A stretch of 64,000 nucleotides of DNA from CAYPFY01 sp964410105 (GTDB lineage Bacteria; Bacteroidota; Ignavibacteria; UBA10030; SZUA-254). A model generated the notes under the pieces. That model saw only the letters and a program-made list of their open reading frames with translations, was not told the DNA's origin and ran no database searches. The translations under genes and the position numbers were made by a program. How positions within the stretch are numbered: the first letter of the stretch is position 1; each line of letters begins with the position of its first letter. The stretch covers positions 1-64,000 of the forward strand of contig CAYPFY010000011.1 in assembly GCA_964410105.1 (NCBI GenBank), written 5' to 3'. Shown here in pieces: positions 49,718 through 59,672 of the stretch.

Positions 49718-50461
49718 TTATTTCTTTTCTTCCTTGGCCGAAGGAGCGGCCTTCGGAGCAGCCTTCGCTGGCGCCTCCCCCTTCTTCTCCGCTGCGCCGG
49801 GAGCAGCCGCCGCGGCCGGAGCTTCCCCCTCCTCGGGCTTCTTTCCTTTACCGATGACCTCGGGCTCGACCGTCTCTTCGGCCGCCACAATCCCGGGCTC
49901 CGGCTCCTTCTCGATCGTCGGGGGAACGACCCCCACGATCGAGCTATTCTCGTTCTCAAGGATGGTGATGTTCTCGAGCTTAAGATCCCGGACGTGGACG
50001 AACTGGTTGATCTTCAGCTCGTCGATCTTCACCTCGATATGCTCCGGGATATACTTCGGGAGGCAGGATATCCTGAGCCTGTGGATCACCTGCTGTATGA
50101 TGCCCCCGTCCCTGACCCCGACCGGCGTCCCCGCCGCGATGGTGACCGGGATTTCTACGCTGATCTCCTCGTCCGCCCGCACGCCCTGCAGGTCGAAGTG
50201 AATCGGCCTGTCGGTGACGGGGTCCAGCTGGACGTCGCGCAGAATGCAGCTGCGCCCGCTCCCGTCGTTCAATTTGAGATTGATTATGTGCGTCTCGGAG
50301 CTCGAGATCAACGGCGCGAGGCTCCTTTCCGGCAGCTGGAGGGTAATCGTGGGCTCGCCGTGGATGTAATAAATTCCCGGCACATTTCCCAGGCGACGAA
50401 TCGACCGTGAACGTTTCCCGACCTGCGTCCTTATTTCCGCTTCCAGAGTTATTTCCCGCAT
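49718..50461 (-). CDS. rplY: 50S ribosomal protein bL25 (Ctc/TL5 long form)
   Basis: This is a 247-residue protein. The N-terminal 5S-rRNA-binding domain (about 1-95: LEAEIRTQVGKRSRSIRRLGNVPGIYY, HFDLQGV) is followed by the TL5/Ctc beta domain (VGVRDGGIIQQVIHRLRISCLP, INQFVHVRDLKL) and then a Glu/Ala/Lys-rich tail of about 60 residues. This long form is stress-linked in some bacteria (general stress protein Ctc). It begins 3 bp after prs and is followed by pth. Confidence 0.95.
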   Translation of the reverse strand: MREITLEAEIRTQVGKRSRSIRRLGNVPGIYYIHGEPTITLQLPERSLAPLISSSETHIINLKLNDGSGRSCILRDVQLDPVTDRPIHFDLQGVRADEEISVEIPVTIAAGTPVGVRDGGIIQQVIHRLRISCLPKYIPEHIEVKIDELKINQFVHVRDLKLENITILENENSSIVGVVPPTIEKEPEPGIVAAEETVEPEVIGKGKKPEEGEAPAAAAAPGAAEKKGEAPAKAAPKAAPSAKEEKK

Positions 50462-50464
50462 ACG

Positions 50465-51412
50465 CTATCCTTTATCGACATCGAACAATGAACTGATGGA
50501 CTGATTCTTGAATCCCCGCTCGATCGCTTCCCCGAACAGATCCGAGACGCTCAATACCTCTACGTTCGAGAGATTGGCCACATCCCAACCGACCATGATC
50601 GTGTCGGTCACATATATTTTTGACACTTCGGCCGCCGCGATACGCGCCACAGCCTTGCCTGAGAGAAGCGGATGAGTGCAGGCGCCGAATATCTCGTTCG
50701 CCCCGGCCTTTTTCAATGCCTCGACCGCATTGCAAAAAGTCCCGCCCGTATCGATGAGATCATCGACGATCAGGATGTTCCGTCCCTCGGGCTTCCCGAT
50801 GATGTTCATGACCTCGACCTGGTTCGGGTTCGGGCGACGTTTGTCGATCAGGATGAGATCGGCATCCAGACGCTTGGCGAATGCCCGTGCCATCTTGATG
50901 CCCCCCACATCGGGCGAGACGACGGTCAGATCAGGGATCTTCATCTTGGAAAAGAACGATATATACACCGCCGACGAGTAGAGATGGTCGACCGGTATAT
51001 CAAAAAAACCCTGGATCTGCGGGGCGTGAAGATCCATCGTGATAACCCTGTCGGCCCCTGCCGTCGCAATGAGATTGGCGACGAGCTTCGCCGTGATCGA
51101 TACCCTCGGCTGATCCTTGCGATCCTGCCGTGCGTAACCGAAGTACGGAATGACTGCGGTCACCTTCCTGGCCGACGCTCGCCGGGCGGCATCGACCATT
51201 ATGAGAAGTTCGAGCAGGTTGTCCGCCGGCGGATTCGTCGACTGGATGATGAAAACATCGCTTCCTCGGATGTTCTCATTGTACTTGACCCAGATCTCTC
51301 CGTCGCTGAAATTGCGGACTTCGCATTTTCCTAAAGGTAAACCTATCCTGTCTGCAATTTTTTCAGCGAGGCACGGATTGGACCGGCCGGAGAAAAGTTT
51401 TAGATCGGGCAT
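50465..51412 (-). CDS. prs: Ribose-phosphate pyrophosphokinase
   Basis: This is a 315-residue enzyme making PRPP from ribose 5-phosphate and ATP for nucleotide, histidine and tryptophan synthesis. It contains LKLFSGRSNPCLAEKIADRIG, the class I loop VIPYFGYARQDRKD, the metal-binding TMDLHAPQIQGFFDIPVDHL, and the PRPP motif ILIVDDLIDTGGTF. Length is standard. It heads the rplY-pth-rpsF-ssb-rpsR-rplI run and has a strong promoter upstream but no clear ribosome site. Confidence 0.97.
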   Translation of the reverse strand: MPDLKLFSGRSNPCLAEKIADRIGLPLGKCEVRNFSDGEIWVKYNENIRGSDVFIIQSTNPPADNLLELLIMVDAARRASARKVTAVIPYFGYARQDRKDQPRVSITAKLVANLIATAGADRVITMDLHAPQIQGFFDIPVDHLYSSAVYISFFSKMKIPDLTVVSPDVGGIKMARAFAKRLDADLILIDKRRPNPNQVEVMNIIGKPEGRNILIVDDLIDTGGTFCNAVEALKKAGANEIFGACTHPLLSGKAVARIAAAEVSKIYVTDTIMVGWDVANLSNVEVLSVSDLFGEAIERGFKNQSISSLFDVDKG

Positions 51413-51483
51413 GCAGAAATTTGAAACAGGACAGTTGGAAAAGCCTTAAAAACCCGCAGTTTTCAGCCTGCTTTAGGACGTTC

Positions 51484-51512
51484 AATATAAACAAAATATT
51501 GCCCTATTGCAA
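51484..51512 (-). promoter_or_regulatory. Promoter of the prs operon
   Basis: On the minus strand TTGCAA (51507-51512), 17 bp, TATATT (51484-51489). The start would be near 51477, leaving a 64-nt leader. The -10 sits in TTTATATTGAA, the same 11-mer as the M14 gene promoter at 59673-59701. The flanking 51413-51689 region contains no gene that I can support. Confidence 0.6.
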
Positions 51513-51689
51513 CCTGAAATCCGGGATTTTGCGTCCATGACAATTGCAACGATCCCCGTTGAGCCTCACCCCCCCCGGCGATGCGGATCTTAGCGCCCTC
51601 GAGGAACCGCGGCGCCCCCCCCGGACGGGGGAAGGGATTCACACAGTCACTGTTCCCCACACCACGCCGGGCCGGAAGGCAGAGTGTCC

Positions 51690-54600
51690 TTATCGCAGGA
51701 GAACCATTTTCTTCACCTGCCTGTACTGGGCATGGTTTGCTTCGGATGTCGCCACGAGCTCATAAAAGTAAACCCCGGAAGCGAGCGACGCCGGCGTGAA
51801 GCTCAGCGAAAAAGTCCCCCCATCGTAAGGTTGATTGTCGGCGAGCAGGGCAACCTGCTGGCCCAGCAGATTGAAAACACGAAGGGTCACTCGGGACCTG
51901 ACCGGGAGGTCGAACGAGAGCGTCGTCGACGGATTGAACGGGTTCGGGTAGTTCTGATGGAGCGAGAATTCTCTTGGAACTTCCGGTCCCTTATCTCCGC
52001 CGAGCGAAAGGAGGGTCACCGAGGGATCGGATATCGTCACGGAGCCGGTGCGCCCGCCCCCGGCAGCCGGGATGATCTTCGTCTTCGAAGCGGCATCCGC
52101 GAAATGAATTCCCCTGAGCCCCGGTTCGACCAGGTTCCATCCGATCGTGACCGGATAGGCGGAAGACTGGATCGTGAATGTCAGGTTGCCGGCCCCGAGT
52201 TCCTCCGCGAAGCTGTTTGATATGAACCGGGCGTCAAAGACCCCGGGCGGCGGCGGCGGAGGCAGCGAGAACAGATCGCTTCCCGAGTTGCGGAAGCCCG
52301 ACGTGCTGAAATACAGGGTTTGACTGCCGCCCTCCCTGTCGGTGATGGTGACTGAGTTCATGGCCGAGAAGTCGGCATCGTCCGATGCCTGAGCCTTCGG
52401 CAGTGCCGTGCTCGACGAGAGGACGAGCGTCCCTGCGCCGGACGATTTCACCCAGTAACCTTTGGAAGGCCTGAGGCTGTCTGTGAACGAGTAGGAGCCC
52501 GCGTATCCGAAATACCGGCTCACGACGGTGCCGGGAGGATTCTGGACGATTGCGGTTACCGCCACCGGATTTGAAATCCCGCCGATTAGGTTCCATCCGG
52601 TGTTCAGCTTCACCGTATCAAGAGCCCGCGTAACACCTTCGATTCCGATCGTCTTCGGCGTCGCGAACTTGATCCAGTAACCCCGCGCGTTCTTCATGGT
52701 ATCGGCGATGTAGTACGCCGAGCCCGAGTAACCGAAGAGGTTCGAAATCGCCGCGGGGAAAACGGTTTTTTTCCGCGGAGGGAAAGACGGCGTGAGCGGA
52801 TAGCACGTCATGTTCCATCCCTGGCTGTACTGATAGGTCGTGAGAGTCTTGTGGAGAATCCGCACCGTGGAAATCGAGGGATTTGTAATTGTGTAGCTGG
52901 ACTGAACTCTCATGTTGATGTTGAACTGGGTTCCCCCGGTCGCGTCGTCCTGCAGAAACACCATGCTGTTGGGAAAATCCGTGCTCTTCCACTGGAGAGC
53001 CATCGGGTACCCCCCGGGGCCCGGCTGGATCGAAAGCCGGTAGATATTGTCGGGATTGTCCCCCCCCAGGACGGGAAGTATATCCACGTGAGTGCCCTGG
53101 GTCCCCGGGATGAGCCACCGTGCGTCAAATGTTCCCGAAGGGGGCGTCGGCCCGAGGGGGACCTCTCCGAGATCCGAATCAATGCTATCGGTTGCCTCCG
53201 GTGTCGCGCCCAGGCTCAGCTGCGCGGAGATCGCGCCGTGGTCGGTGACCGTGAGAGTATCGGTGAACTGCATCGGATGGAGAGGGAAGTAATCGATCCT
53301 GCCGATATACATGGTCGAAAACCTCGTCAGTGTGTCGAGGGAGATCGCGACGAGGTCGCTGTCCAGGAAATCCGACCGGCCGATGTTTTTAAGAATGCCG
53401 GAGGAGTCGCGGAAGAGCGAGAGCGTGTCGATCGACATCGCGGTCTCCCCCGGATCGTACCTCAGGGAGATCGACGCGCTGTAATTCGACCCTCCGCTCG
53501 GGATGACCTCGTATGTGCGCCGGACGAAGAGGGTGTCCGAGAGGTCGATGGGGAGGGTGTTCGGCCGGACCGTCATCGTCAGCCAGCCGGGCAGCGTCCC
53601 CTGCGACAAGAACCTGACATAGGTGACCGGGCTTTCGAAACGATAGAAGTCGGTCGAGGAGGGCTGGATCGCGCGGCGGATGCTGCCGGCGGTGACGATC
53701 CCCGGCCCCTGAAAGGCCTGAGCCTCGGAATTCTGGAGGATGAGGGTGTCGACCGGCCGTTGCGAAAGCGTTGAGAGAAGCGTGATCCCCTTCTCGATCG
53801 AGACATTGCCGAGGGTCTGGATGCTCGCCCCGTCGCCGATGAAGAGACTGTGGAAATTCCCGCGGACCTGTCCCTGGTTCCCCAGAATCACGGTCGAGGA
53901 AGCGGGCGTGAAGGATCCGGACGCGCTGACGAGGAAGCTCCCGCTTGCGATGATCTGCAGCGTGGAGCCAGGATCCAGGGAGAGAGCCCCGTCGACTGTG
54001 ACGGAATTCTTGATGATGAGCTGAGCCAGGCCGCTCCCGACCTTCAGGGTCGCCCCGGGCGCGATACGCAGGGCGCCGATGTTAACCTGCTGAGTGGTCG
54101 CCGAGATCACCGGCCTCAAGGTCGTGGAGGGAATGTAGACGCTATCAAGCTTTTCCGGAGCTCCGACCGGATTCCAGTTGCCGGCCGATGTCCAGAGAGA
54201 ATCAAGCGATCCTGTCCAGGTCCGCACGGGGAGCGGCGTCACGGCCGAACAGACCACAGTCCCTCCGGCGCCGACTGCATAGATTATCCCCCCGGAACGC
54301 CCGGGAATGAATTGAATGTCCCACAGCGTATTCTGAGTCGGGGTCATCTGGGTGACCCATGAGGATCCGCCGTCCGTCGTTTTCAAGACCGTCCCGTCGT
54401 CCACCGATACCCACCCGGTCGCCGAGGAGGAAAAGGTTACCCCGTAAAAGAAGCTGACCGGGCTGCTCGGTTCCTGGAACCAGGTTGTCCCGCCGTTCGT
54501 GGTCTTGAGGATGGTTCCGAAATCGCCGACCGCGCAGACGGAATTGGCATCGATCACCTCCAGGTCATTCAGCGTATGCGTCGTGTTGCTCGTCTGTTTC

Positions 54601-56030
54601 ACCCACGCAGTTCCCCCGTTGGTGGTCTTCAGGATGGTTCCGCTGTATCCGACCGCCCAGCCCACGCTCGAATTAAGGAATCGGACCTTCGTCAGACTGT
54701 TGGTCGTGGGGTTGGTCTGCGCTACCCAGCTTCCCCCGTTTGTCGTTTTGAGAATTGTCCCGAAATCTCCCACAGCCCATCCCACTGTCGCGCTCACGAA
54801 ATTGACCGAATACAACGACGGGCTCGAGTGTGAATTCTGCTCTACCCAGAGCGTTCCTCCCGTGGTGGTCTTCACGATGACTGCGCTGTCCCCCACGGCG
54901 TACCCCAGGCTGGGGGTGACCATGTAGACGCCGAAAAGAGTCTGGAACACGGGGCTCGGCTGGGATACCCAGGTGAGGCCGCCGTCATCCGTCTTTATGA
55001 TCGTTCCCCCCTCACCCACGGCGAATCCGTCCGTGGTCGAAACGAAGAATACGCCGTCGAGCGTGTTCTTCACGCCGCTCGACTGCAAGGCCCACGTGGT
55101 GCCTCCATCCGTCGTGGCAACCATGATCCCAAGATCTCCCACCCCCCACCCGACGCTGGAGGAAACGAATCTCATCCCGAAAAGGTCGTTGTAGGTGCCG
55201 CTGTTCTGAGGGAACCAGGATGTCCCTCCGTTCGTGGTCTTGACCAGAGTCCCGTATGATCCGAATGCCCACCCGATGAGCGACGTCGTAAACTGAACTC
55301 CAAACAGGCTCAAATCGGTGCCGCTCGACTGAGGTGTCCACGATGTGCCCCCATTGGCGGTCTTCAGAATCACTCCCGCGGAGCCGACGGCATAGCCGAT
55401 GAAAGACGACACGAATTGTATGCCATAGAGCGTCTGTGTCGTGCCGCTGGTGCGGGGGCTCCACGACGTCCCGCCATTGGTCGTCGCCAGGAGCGTGCCG
55501 TTACCCCCCACCGCGAAGCCGGTCGTGGCACTGATAAAATTCATTCCATAGAGAGTCACCGTTACGTGAGTCGACTCGGCCACCCATGTCGTCCCGCCGT
55601 TTGTTGTTTTGAGCATCGTCCCCTCGGTCCCTGCGGCCCAGCCGGTTGTGGCCGAGACAAAATTTACGGCGAAGAGATCCTTTATGGTCGGCGTGGTCTG
55701 CGGATACCATGACTCGCCCCCGTCCGTTGTTTTCAAGATCACACCGAACTCTCCCACGGTCCATCCCGTGGTCCCGCTGATGAACTGCGTCGCCAGAAAC
55801 TGATCGGTGATCCCCCCGATTTCGGCCTCAACCTGCCACGTTCTCCCACCGTTCTTGGTACGGACGACGGTGCCAAACGCACCGACAGCCACCGCCGTGT
55901 CCTGACTCACCGCCCAGATCCCGTTGAGAACATTCCCCTGGGGGGTGGGATTCACCCACTGCCAGGGGGTCTGTTGACCCTGGAGGGCGAGCGGAACGAA
56001 GAACAGGGCGATCAAAGAAGCTCTTTTCAT
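51690..56030 (-). CDS. Giant secreted Ycf48/HCF136-type beta-propeller protein with T9SS-like C-terminal domain
   Basis: This is a 1446-residue exported protein. The ATG at 56030 (MKRASLIALFFVPLALQGQ) is preferred, with AGGA eight bases upstream; an ATG at 56039 adds three residues. Residues about 25-595 are 13 clear plus one degenerate copy of a 40-45 residue Ycf48 repeat (GTILKTTNGGTTW ... GWAVG). Next come a G8/beta-helix-like stretch opening with WTGSLDSLWTSAGNWNP, beta-sandwich modules with GYWIK and GYWVK segments, and a final 85-residue sorting-type domain (HQNYPNPFNPSTTLSFDLP ... KKMVLLR). In phototrophs Ycf48 helps photosystem II assembly; secreted bacterial forms probably act as adhesion or carbohydrate-binding propellers. 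No catalytic motif is seen. Confidence 0.85.
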   Translation of the reverse strand: MKRASLIALFFVPLALQGQQTPWQWVNPTPQGNVLNGIWAVSQDTAVAVGAFGTVVRTKNGGRTWQVEAEIGGITDQFLATQFISGTTGWTVGEFGVILKTTDGGESWYPQTTPTIKDLFAVNFVSATTGWAAGTEGTMLKTTNGGTTWVAESTHVTVTLYGMNFISATTGFAVGGNGTLLATTNGGTSWSPRTSGTTQTLYGIQFVSSFIGYAVGSAGVILKTANGGTSWTPQSSGTDLSLFGVQFTTSLIGWAFGSYGTLVKTTNGGTSWFPQNSGTYNDLFGMRFVSSSVGWGVGDLGIMVATTDGGTTWALQSSGVKNTLDGVFFVSTTDGFAVGEGGTIIKTDDGGLTWVSQPSPVFQTLFGVYMVTPSLGYAVGDSAVIVKTTTGGTLWVEQNSHSSPSLYSVNFVSATVGWAVGDFGTILKTTNGGSWVAQTNPTTNSLTKVRFLNSSVGWAVGYSGTILKTTNGGTAWVKQTSNTTHTLNDLEVIDANSVCAVGDFGTILKTTNGGTTWFQEPSSPVSFFYGVTFSSSATGWVSVDDGTVLKTTDGGSSWVTQMTPTQNTLWDIQFIPGRSGGIIYAVGAGGTVVCSAVTPLPVRTWTGSLDSLWTSAGNWNPVGAPEKLDSVYIPSTTLRPVISATTQQVNIGALRIAPGATLKVGSGLAQLIIKNSVTVDGALSLDPGSTLQIIASGSFLVSASGSFTPASSTVILGNQGQVRGNFHSLFIGDGASIQTLGNVSIEKGITLLSTLSQRPVDTLILQNSEAQAFQGPGIVTAGSIRRAIQPSSTDFYRFESPVTYVRFLSQGTLPGWLTMTVRPNTLPIDLSDTLFVRRTYEVIPSGGSNYSASISLRYDPGETAMSIDTLSLFRDSSGILKNIGRSDFLDSDLVAISLDTLTRFSTMYIGRIDYFPLHPMQFTDTLTVTDHGAISAQLSLGATPEATDSIDSDLGEVPLGPTPPSGTFDARWLIPGTQGTHVDILPVLGGDNPDNIYRLSIQPGPGGYPMALQWKSTDFPNSMVFLQDDATGGTQFNINMRVQSSYTITNPSISTVRILHKTLTTYQYSQGWNMTCYPLTPSFPPRKKTVFPAAISNLFGYSGSAYYIADTMKNARGYWIKFATPKTIGIEGVTRALDTVKLNTGWNLIGGISNPVAVTAIVQNPPGTVVSRYFGYAGSYSFTDSLRPSKGYWVKSSGAGTLVLSSSTALPKAQASDDADFSAMNSVTITDREGGSQTLYFSTSGFRNSGSDLFSLPPPPPPGVFDARFISNSFAEELGAGNLTFTIQSSAYPVTIGWNLVEPGLRGIHFADAASKTKIIPAAGGGRTGSVTISDPSVTLLSLGGDKGPEVPREFSLHQNYPNPFNPSTTLSFDLPVRSRVTLRVFNLLGQQVALLADNQPYDGGTFSLSFTPASLASGVYFYELVATSEANHAQYRQVKKMVLLR
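54240..55965 (-). repeat. About 14 in-frame Ycf48-type repeats (120-135 bp units)
   Basis: Units carry the pattern G-T-I/V-L-K-T-T-N/D-G-G-x-S/T-W and, about 25 residues later, G-W/Y-A-V-G. I count thirteen good copies and one degraded last copy (GGTVVCSAV). Nucleotide identity between units is moderate. The units are coding and of unequal length, so this is not a CRISPR array or a DNA-level satellite. Confidence 0.85.
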
Positions 56031-56046
56031 AGGGGTCATCCTATCG

Positions 56047-59000
56047 TTATTTGAGGAGAATCATTTTTTTCGTCAGCGAACGAGGACTCCGTCCGTCCAA
56101 CGGCCTCGCCTCCATGCGATAGACATAGACTCCTCCCGCCAATGCCGATCCGTCCACCTCGGCGCTGTATCGCCCGGCCGCGAATTCCCGTTCCTGAACG
56201 ATTTTTTCGACTGTGCGGCCGAGTATATCAAACATGTCGATTCGGACGCGGGACCGGACCGGAACGTCGAACCGAATGACGGTCGACGGATTGAACGGAT
56301 TGGGATAATTCTGGCTCAGGGCGAAGGCGGCCGGCTCGTCGCTGCCCACGCCGAGGATGAGAGATGTCATCCGGGGATCGACCAGCTCCATCGAGCCCCG
56401 TTCCTCCAGGCTTCGGGACTCCCCGCTCCACGGCACCGAGAGCGTGAACGGCCGGGCGATGCTCCATGAGATTCTCATCGGAAACGCTCCCTGAAGAAGT
56501 ATGGTGGCTGGTGTTCCCGGAGAAACCCGTTCCGCAAAAGTCCCTGATTGAAACCGGGCATCGAACGCATCCGGCGGCGGCACGGGGGGCAGCCCTGATG
56601 CGAGATCGCCTGGAGTTCCCCGCTCGAAGAAGAGCTTCGTCGAACGCCCCCCCGCATCCGTCACGGAGAGGGTATCGGCAAGCGCGCGCCCGGCCGGCTT
56701 CAGCTCCGATGCGATCGCGTAGGGGGAAAGTATTGCCGTGGCCGGTCCCTTGAGCCAGAACGCCTCTCCCGGCTTCAGGGTTTTGGCGCCCTCTAGCAGT
56801 GAGTAGCTGCCCCTGAAGATGAAGGCGTTCGAAGGGGCGAGGATATGCGATCGTGTCAGCGGGAGACTGACTGAGCTGAGGAGCGACCACCCGCCGGGGA
56901 TGTCAATCGTGTCCTCGACGACCGGTGCCCCCTTGAACGCGACCACCTCGCCCGTGTCCTTGATCCAGTAACCCTTCCTGTTCTCCAGGGTATCCTTGAT
57001 CTTATACACCCCCTCGTAGGCGAAAGCATGAGAGCTCGCCCCGGGGAAGAGCTCGGATTTGAGGACGTGGTACGCCGCAACGGGCAGCGAGACAAGGTTC
57101 CATCCGCGCGTCAATGTATCGCTGATCGTGTCGGTGGACGTGTGCACAATTTCAACCGAATGGACGGAAGAGTCCGTCACGGTGAAACCGGTGTCGGCCC
57201 ACATGTTCTCAATAAATTTCGAACCGTGCGTCTCCCCGTCTCGAATGTGCCACCCCCCGGGGAGAAAGCCCCTCGGATTCCAGCTGAAGGAGAACGGATA
57301 ACCGCCGGACCCGGCCTGGAGCTCGGCCGTGAAGACATTGGGCGGAGAAACACTGGTGACGATGTCTCTCAAATCGGTCTTCGTGCCGTTCGTCGCAGAG
57401 ATATTCCACCGCACATCGAAAGTCCCGGAGGGAGGCCTGGGCCCGAGTTCCTCCTCGATTCCCGCATCAAGCCCGTCGGTTGCCGAGGGGCTTTCGCCGA
57501 AAACAAGTTCGTCCGACCCCGTCCCGCCGTCACTCACCCTCAGACCTGAGAGCTGGAGCGCGGAACGGTAGGCGAGCACTCGGATATCGTCGAGATACCA
57601 TCCGTCACGCTGGTCGGCGGCGTCGGAGACGACACGGAAACGCACGTGGACGACCGGCTGACCGAGGAATCCGGAGAGATCGACCTCATCTTCCACCCAG
57701 TCCAGACCCGGAGTGTAACCGTCGTACCCCCAGTCGAGCCCCGACTGCGCCCCGTGCGCCGAGGTCGGATGGGATAAGGGTGATTGAAGTACCGTCCATA
57801 CGGTCCCTCCATCGCTGGAAGCTTCCACAACACCGAAGTCCCACCTCGGTTGGATCGCCCACTTCGTCCAGTAACGGAGGACGCAATAACCGTACCCGGT
57901 GAGATCCAGCCCTGAGAGCGTCGTGAGAGAATTGGAAGTGGAGGCAGCGTAGGTCCCGGCCGGGCTGTCGGTGAACGCCCAGGGGGCAGAATGCGCGTCG
58001 GATGTGATGCCCCAACCGGTGTTCCAGTTAGAGATCCCGCCGTTCCCGCTGTCCGAAAGGAGTATATCTGGATCGCCCACTGCAACCTTTTCCGTATCGC
58101 AATAAAAATACCCGCCCGGCGTCGTGACGGTGATATAAACGGAGATGGGGAGTCCTACTCCCCCGTAGGGGAGGACATGGCCCCCGAAGTAAATCTCCTG
58201 GTCTGTCCGGGGTATAAATGAAGGAATCAAGGCCGACGAGGTATCGAAGACTACCGTCGGCGATGCCGAAGAAACTGCGACATGCACGTTGGATATATCT
58301 CCGAGGCCTTTATTTCTCAAAACGGTTTTCACCGAAAAGTGACCGCCGGGCAAGAGCGTGCCGGCATCGAAGCGTTTGACCACCGTGTAGTCTCCCGCCA
58401 CGTAGGAGTAGTATATATTGGCTTTGAGATTCTGCTGGGCGAGAGGAAGGATTTGGTCCGTAGAGGGCCAGAATGAGGATCCAACTTCCGGAGTCATCGC
58501 GAAGACGGGGGGTTTGGAAAAATCTCCGTAGAGGTAATCGTCGGAATTCCCACGGGTGGAATACCCCACCGTTTGCAGATCCCGCCCCGAGTTATACCTG
58601 TTCTCCGCTACCATGTCAAATGCAAACTCCCGGAAGGTGAGGGAATCGTCCGACTCCTGCCCAAGATATCCGAAGGGGAATATGAGGTAATTGCCATAAG
58701 TATGGTAATTGAGACAGGTCTTGAACGAATGCGAGCCGACAAAGTCTGCGATCGTTTGAGTCTCGGGTTCCGAGAATAGGTTCGTCCCTCTGTACGTATC
58801 GCTCCCGGGACTGGTGCTCGAACCGCCGTTGGGAGCATTCCAGCTCTCGTATGGTCCGTAGTTCCTGTTGAGGTCCACTCCGTAAGTGCCCCCTCCGTTA
58901 TTCCGCCGATTTTTCCGCCAGAATCCCCCTCCCGTTGGATTTGTGGTCTCATTGTAGACATAGCCGTCCGGATTGACCACCGGGATGAACCACATCTGCC

Positions 59001-59619
59001 TATTATTGACAAGGTAGGTCGCCGTCAGATCGCTGCCGTAATTCTCAAGCAGCCACCACATGTAGTAGATCACCGTCATCATTCCTTCAGGCTCGCGGGC
59101 GTGGTGCAGACCCGTGTAGAGAACCTCGGGCTCCCCGGCTTCCTCGGCATCCGGATTGTCGGAAATCTTCACGGCCCAGATCCCGCGGCCTTCCACCGAA
59201 CTCCCGATACTCTGCCGGGCCCGGACCAGATCCGGATAGAGTAACTTCATGGAGTCGAGCTGGGCGAGCACCTCCGTAAAGGTGTAATATCCTCCCATGC
59301 TTCCGTAGCCGAAACCGAGCGCATTAGCCGGGACGGGCGAGAGTTTCCCGGCAGACTCAGATGCAAGATCCGCCTGGAGGACCTCGTAGGTCATTCCTGA
59401 TCTGGCCAGAGCGCGTAATTCCGTCGGCCCCGCGATGAACTCCATCGGGCCTCCGACCCGCCCGGAGGATCCCTCAAAATCAATCCCGCTGCTCCAGATT
59501 CGCTGAAGCGTGCTTCTGTCAGGCACCGTAATACGGATGCGCGCATATCGCTCGGGAGCGTCCGCGACGACAAGCGTGGAAAAAGCGCAGAGAGCCAGGA
59601 CGAAGGAAAGAATCCTCAT
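56047..59619 (-). CDS. Secreted zinc carboxypeptidase (M14) with T9SS-like C-terminal domain
   Basis: This is a 1190-residue exported protein with a signal peptide (MRILSFVLALCAFSTLVVA) and a propeptide-like region to about 110. The M14 catalytic domain (about 115-410) has zinc ligands in HHAREPEG (His173, Glu176) and NYHTYG, substrate Arg in GVDLNRNYG, and the catalytic Glu in MTPEVG. A CARDB-like domain, an immune-inhibitor-A-type sandwich (DGWYLDDIRV, about 690), and a roughly 500-residue module shared with the neighbouring giant protein follow. It ends in QNYPNPFNPSTVIRFDVP ... KKMILLK. The enzyme should cut C-terminal residues from extracellular peptides, feeding the peptide-uptake genes. 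It has its own promoter. Confidence 0.93.
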   Translation of the reverse strand: MRILSFVLALCAFSTLVVADAPERYARIRITVPDRSTLQRIWSSGIDFEGSSGRVGGPMEFIAGPTELRALARSGMTYEVLQADLASESAGKLSPVPANALGFGYGSMGGYYTFTEVLAQLDSMKLLYPDLVRARQSIGSSVEGRGIWAVKISDNPDAEEAGEPEVLYTGLHHAREPEGMMTVIYYMWWLLENYGSDLTATYLVNNRQMWFIPVVNPDGYVYNETTNPTGGGFWRKNRRNNGGGTYGVDLNRNYGPYESWNAPNGGSSTSPGSDTYRGTNLFSEPETQTIADFVGSHSFKTCLNYHTYGNYLIFPFGYLGQESDDSLTFREFAFDMVAENRYNSGRDLQTVGYSTRGNSDDYLYGDFSKPPVFAMTPEVGSSFWPSTDQILPLAQQNLKANIYYSYVAGDYTVVKRFDAGTLLPGGHFSVKTVLRNKGLGDISNVHVAVSSASPTVVFDTSSALIPSFIPRTDQEIYFGGHVLPYGGVGLPISVYITVTTPGGYFYCDTEKVAVGDPDILLSDSGNGGISNWNTGWGITSDAHSAPWAFTDSPAGTYAASTSNSLTTLSGLDLTGYGYCVLRYWTKWAIQPRWDFGVVEASSDGGTVWTVLQSPLSHPTSAHGAQSGLDWGYDGYTPGLDWVEDEVDLSGFLGQPVVHVRFRVVSDAADQRDGWYLDDIRVLAYRSALQLSGLRVSDGGTGSDELVFGESPSATDGLDAGIEEELGPRPPSGTFDVRWNISATNGTKTDLRDIVTSVSPPNVFTAELQAGSGGYPFSFSWNPRGFLPGGWHIRDGETHGSKFIENMWADTGFTVTDSSVHSVEIVHTSTDTISDTLTRGWNLVSLPVAAYHVLKSELFPGASSHAFAYEGVYKIKDTLENRKGYWIKDTGEVVAFKGAPVVEDTIDIPGGWSLLSSVSLPLTRSHILAPSNAFIFRGSYSLLEGAKTLKPGEAFWLKGPATAILSPYAIASELKPAGRALADTLSVTDAGGRSTKLFFERGTPGDLASGLPPVPPPDAFDARFQSGTFAERVSPGTPATILLQGAFPMRISWSIARPFTLSVPWSGESRSLEERGSMELVDPRMTSLILGVGSDEPAAFALSQNYPNPFNPSTVIRFDVPVRSRVRIDMFDILGRTVEKIVQEREFAAGRYSAEVDGSALAGGVYVYRMEARPLDGRSPRSLTKKMILLK

Positions 59620-59672
59620 TCGTGTGGATGTCCCCGATTGAGAAGTGTTGGCGCGAGTCCGGAAATCAATTC

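Noticed and set aside
49106..50410. 434-codon plus-strand open frame
   Set aside because: It is antisense to pth and rplY, both certain.
54240..55965. CRISPR-like periodicity
   Set aside because: The repeats are in-frame protein repeats of unequal length with no constant spacers.
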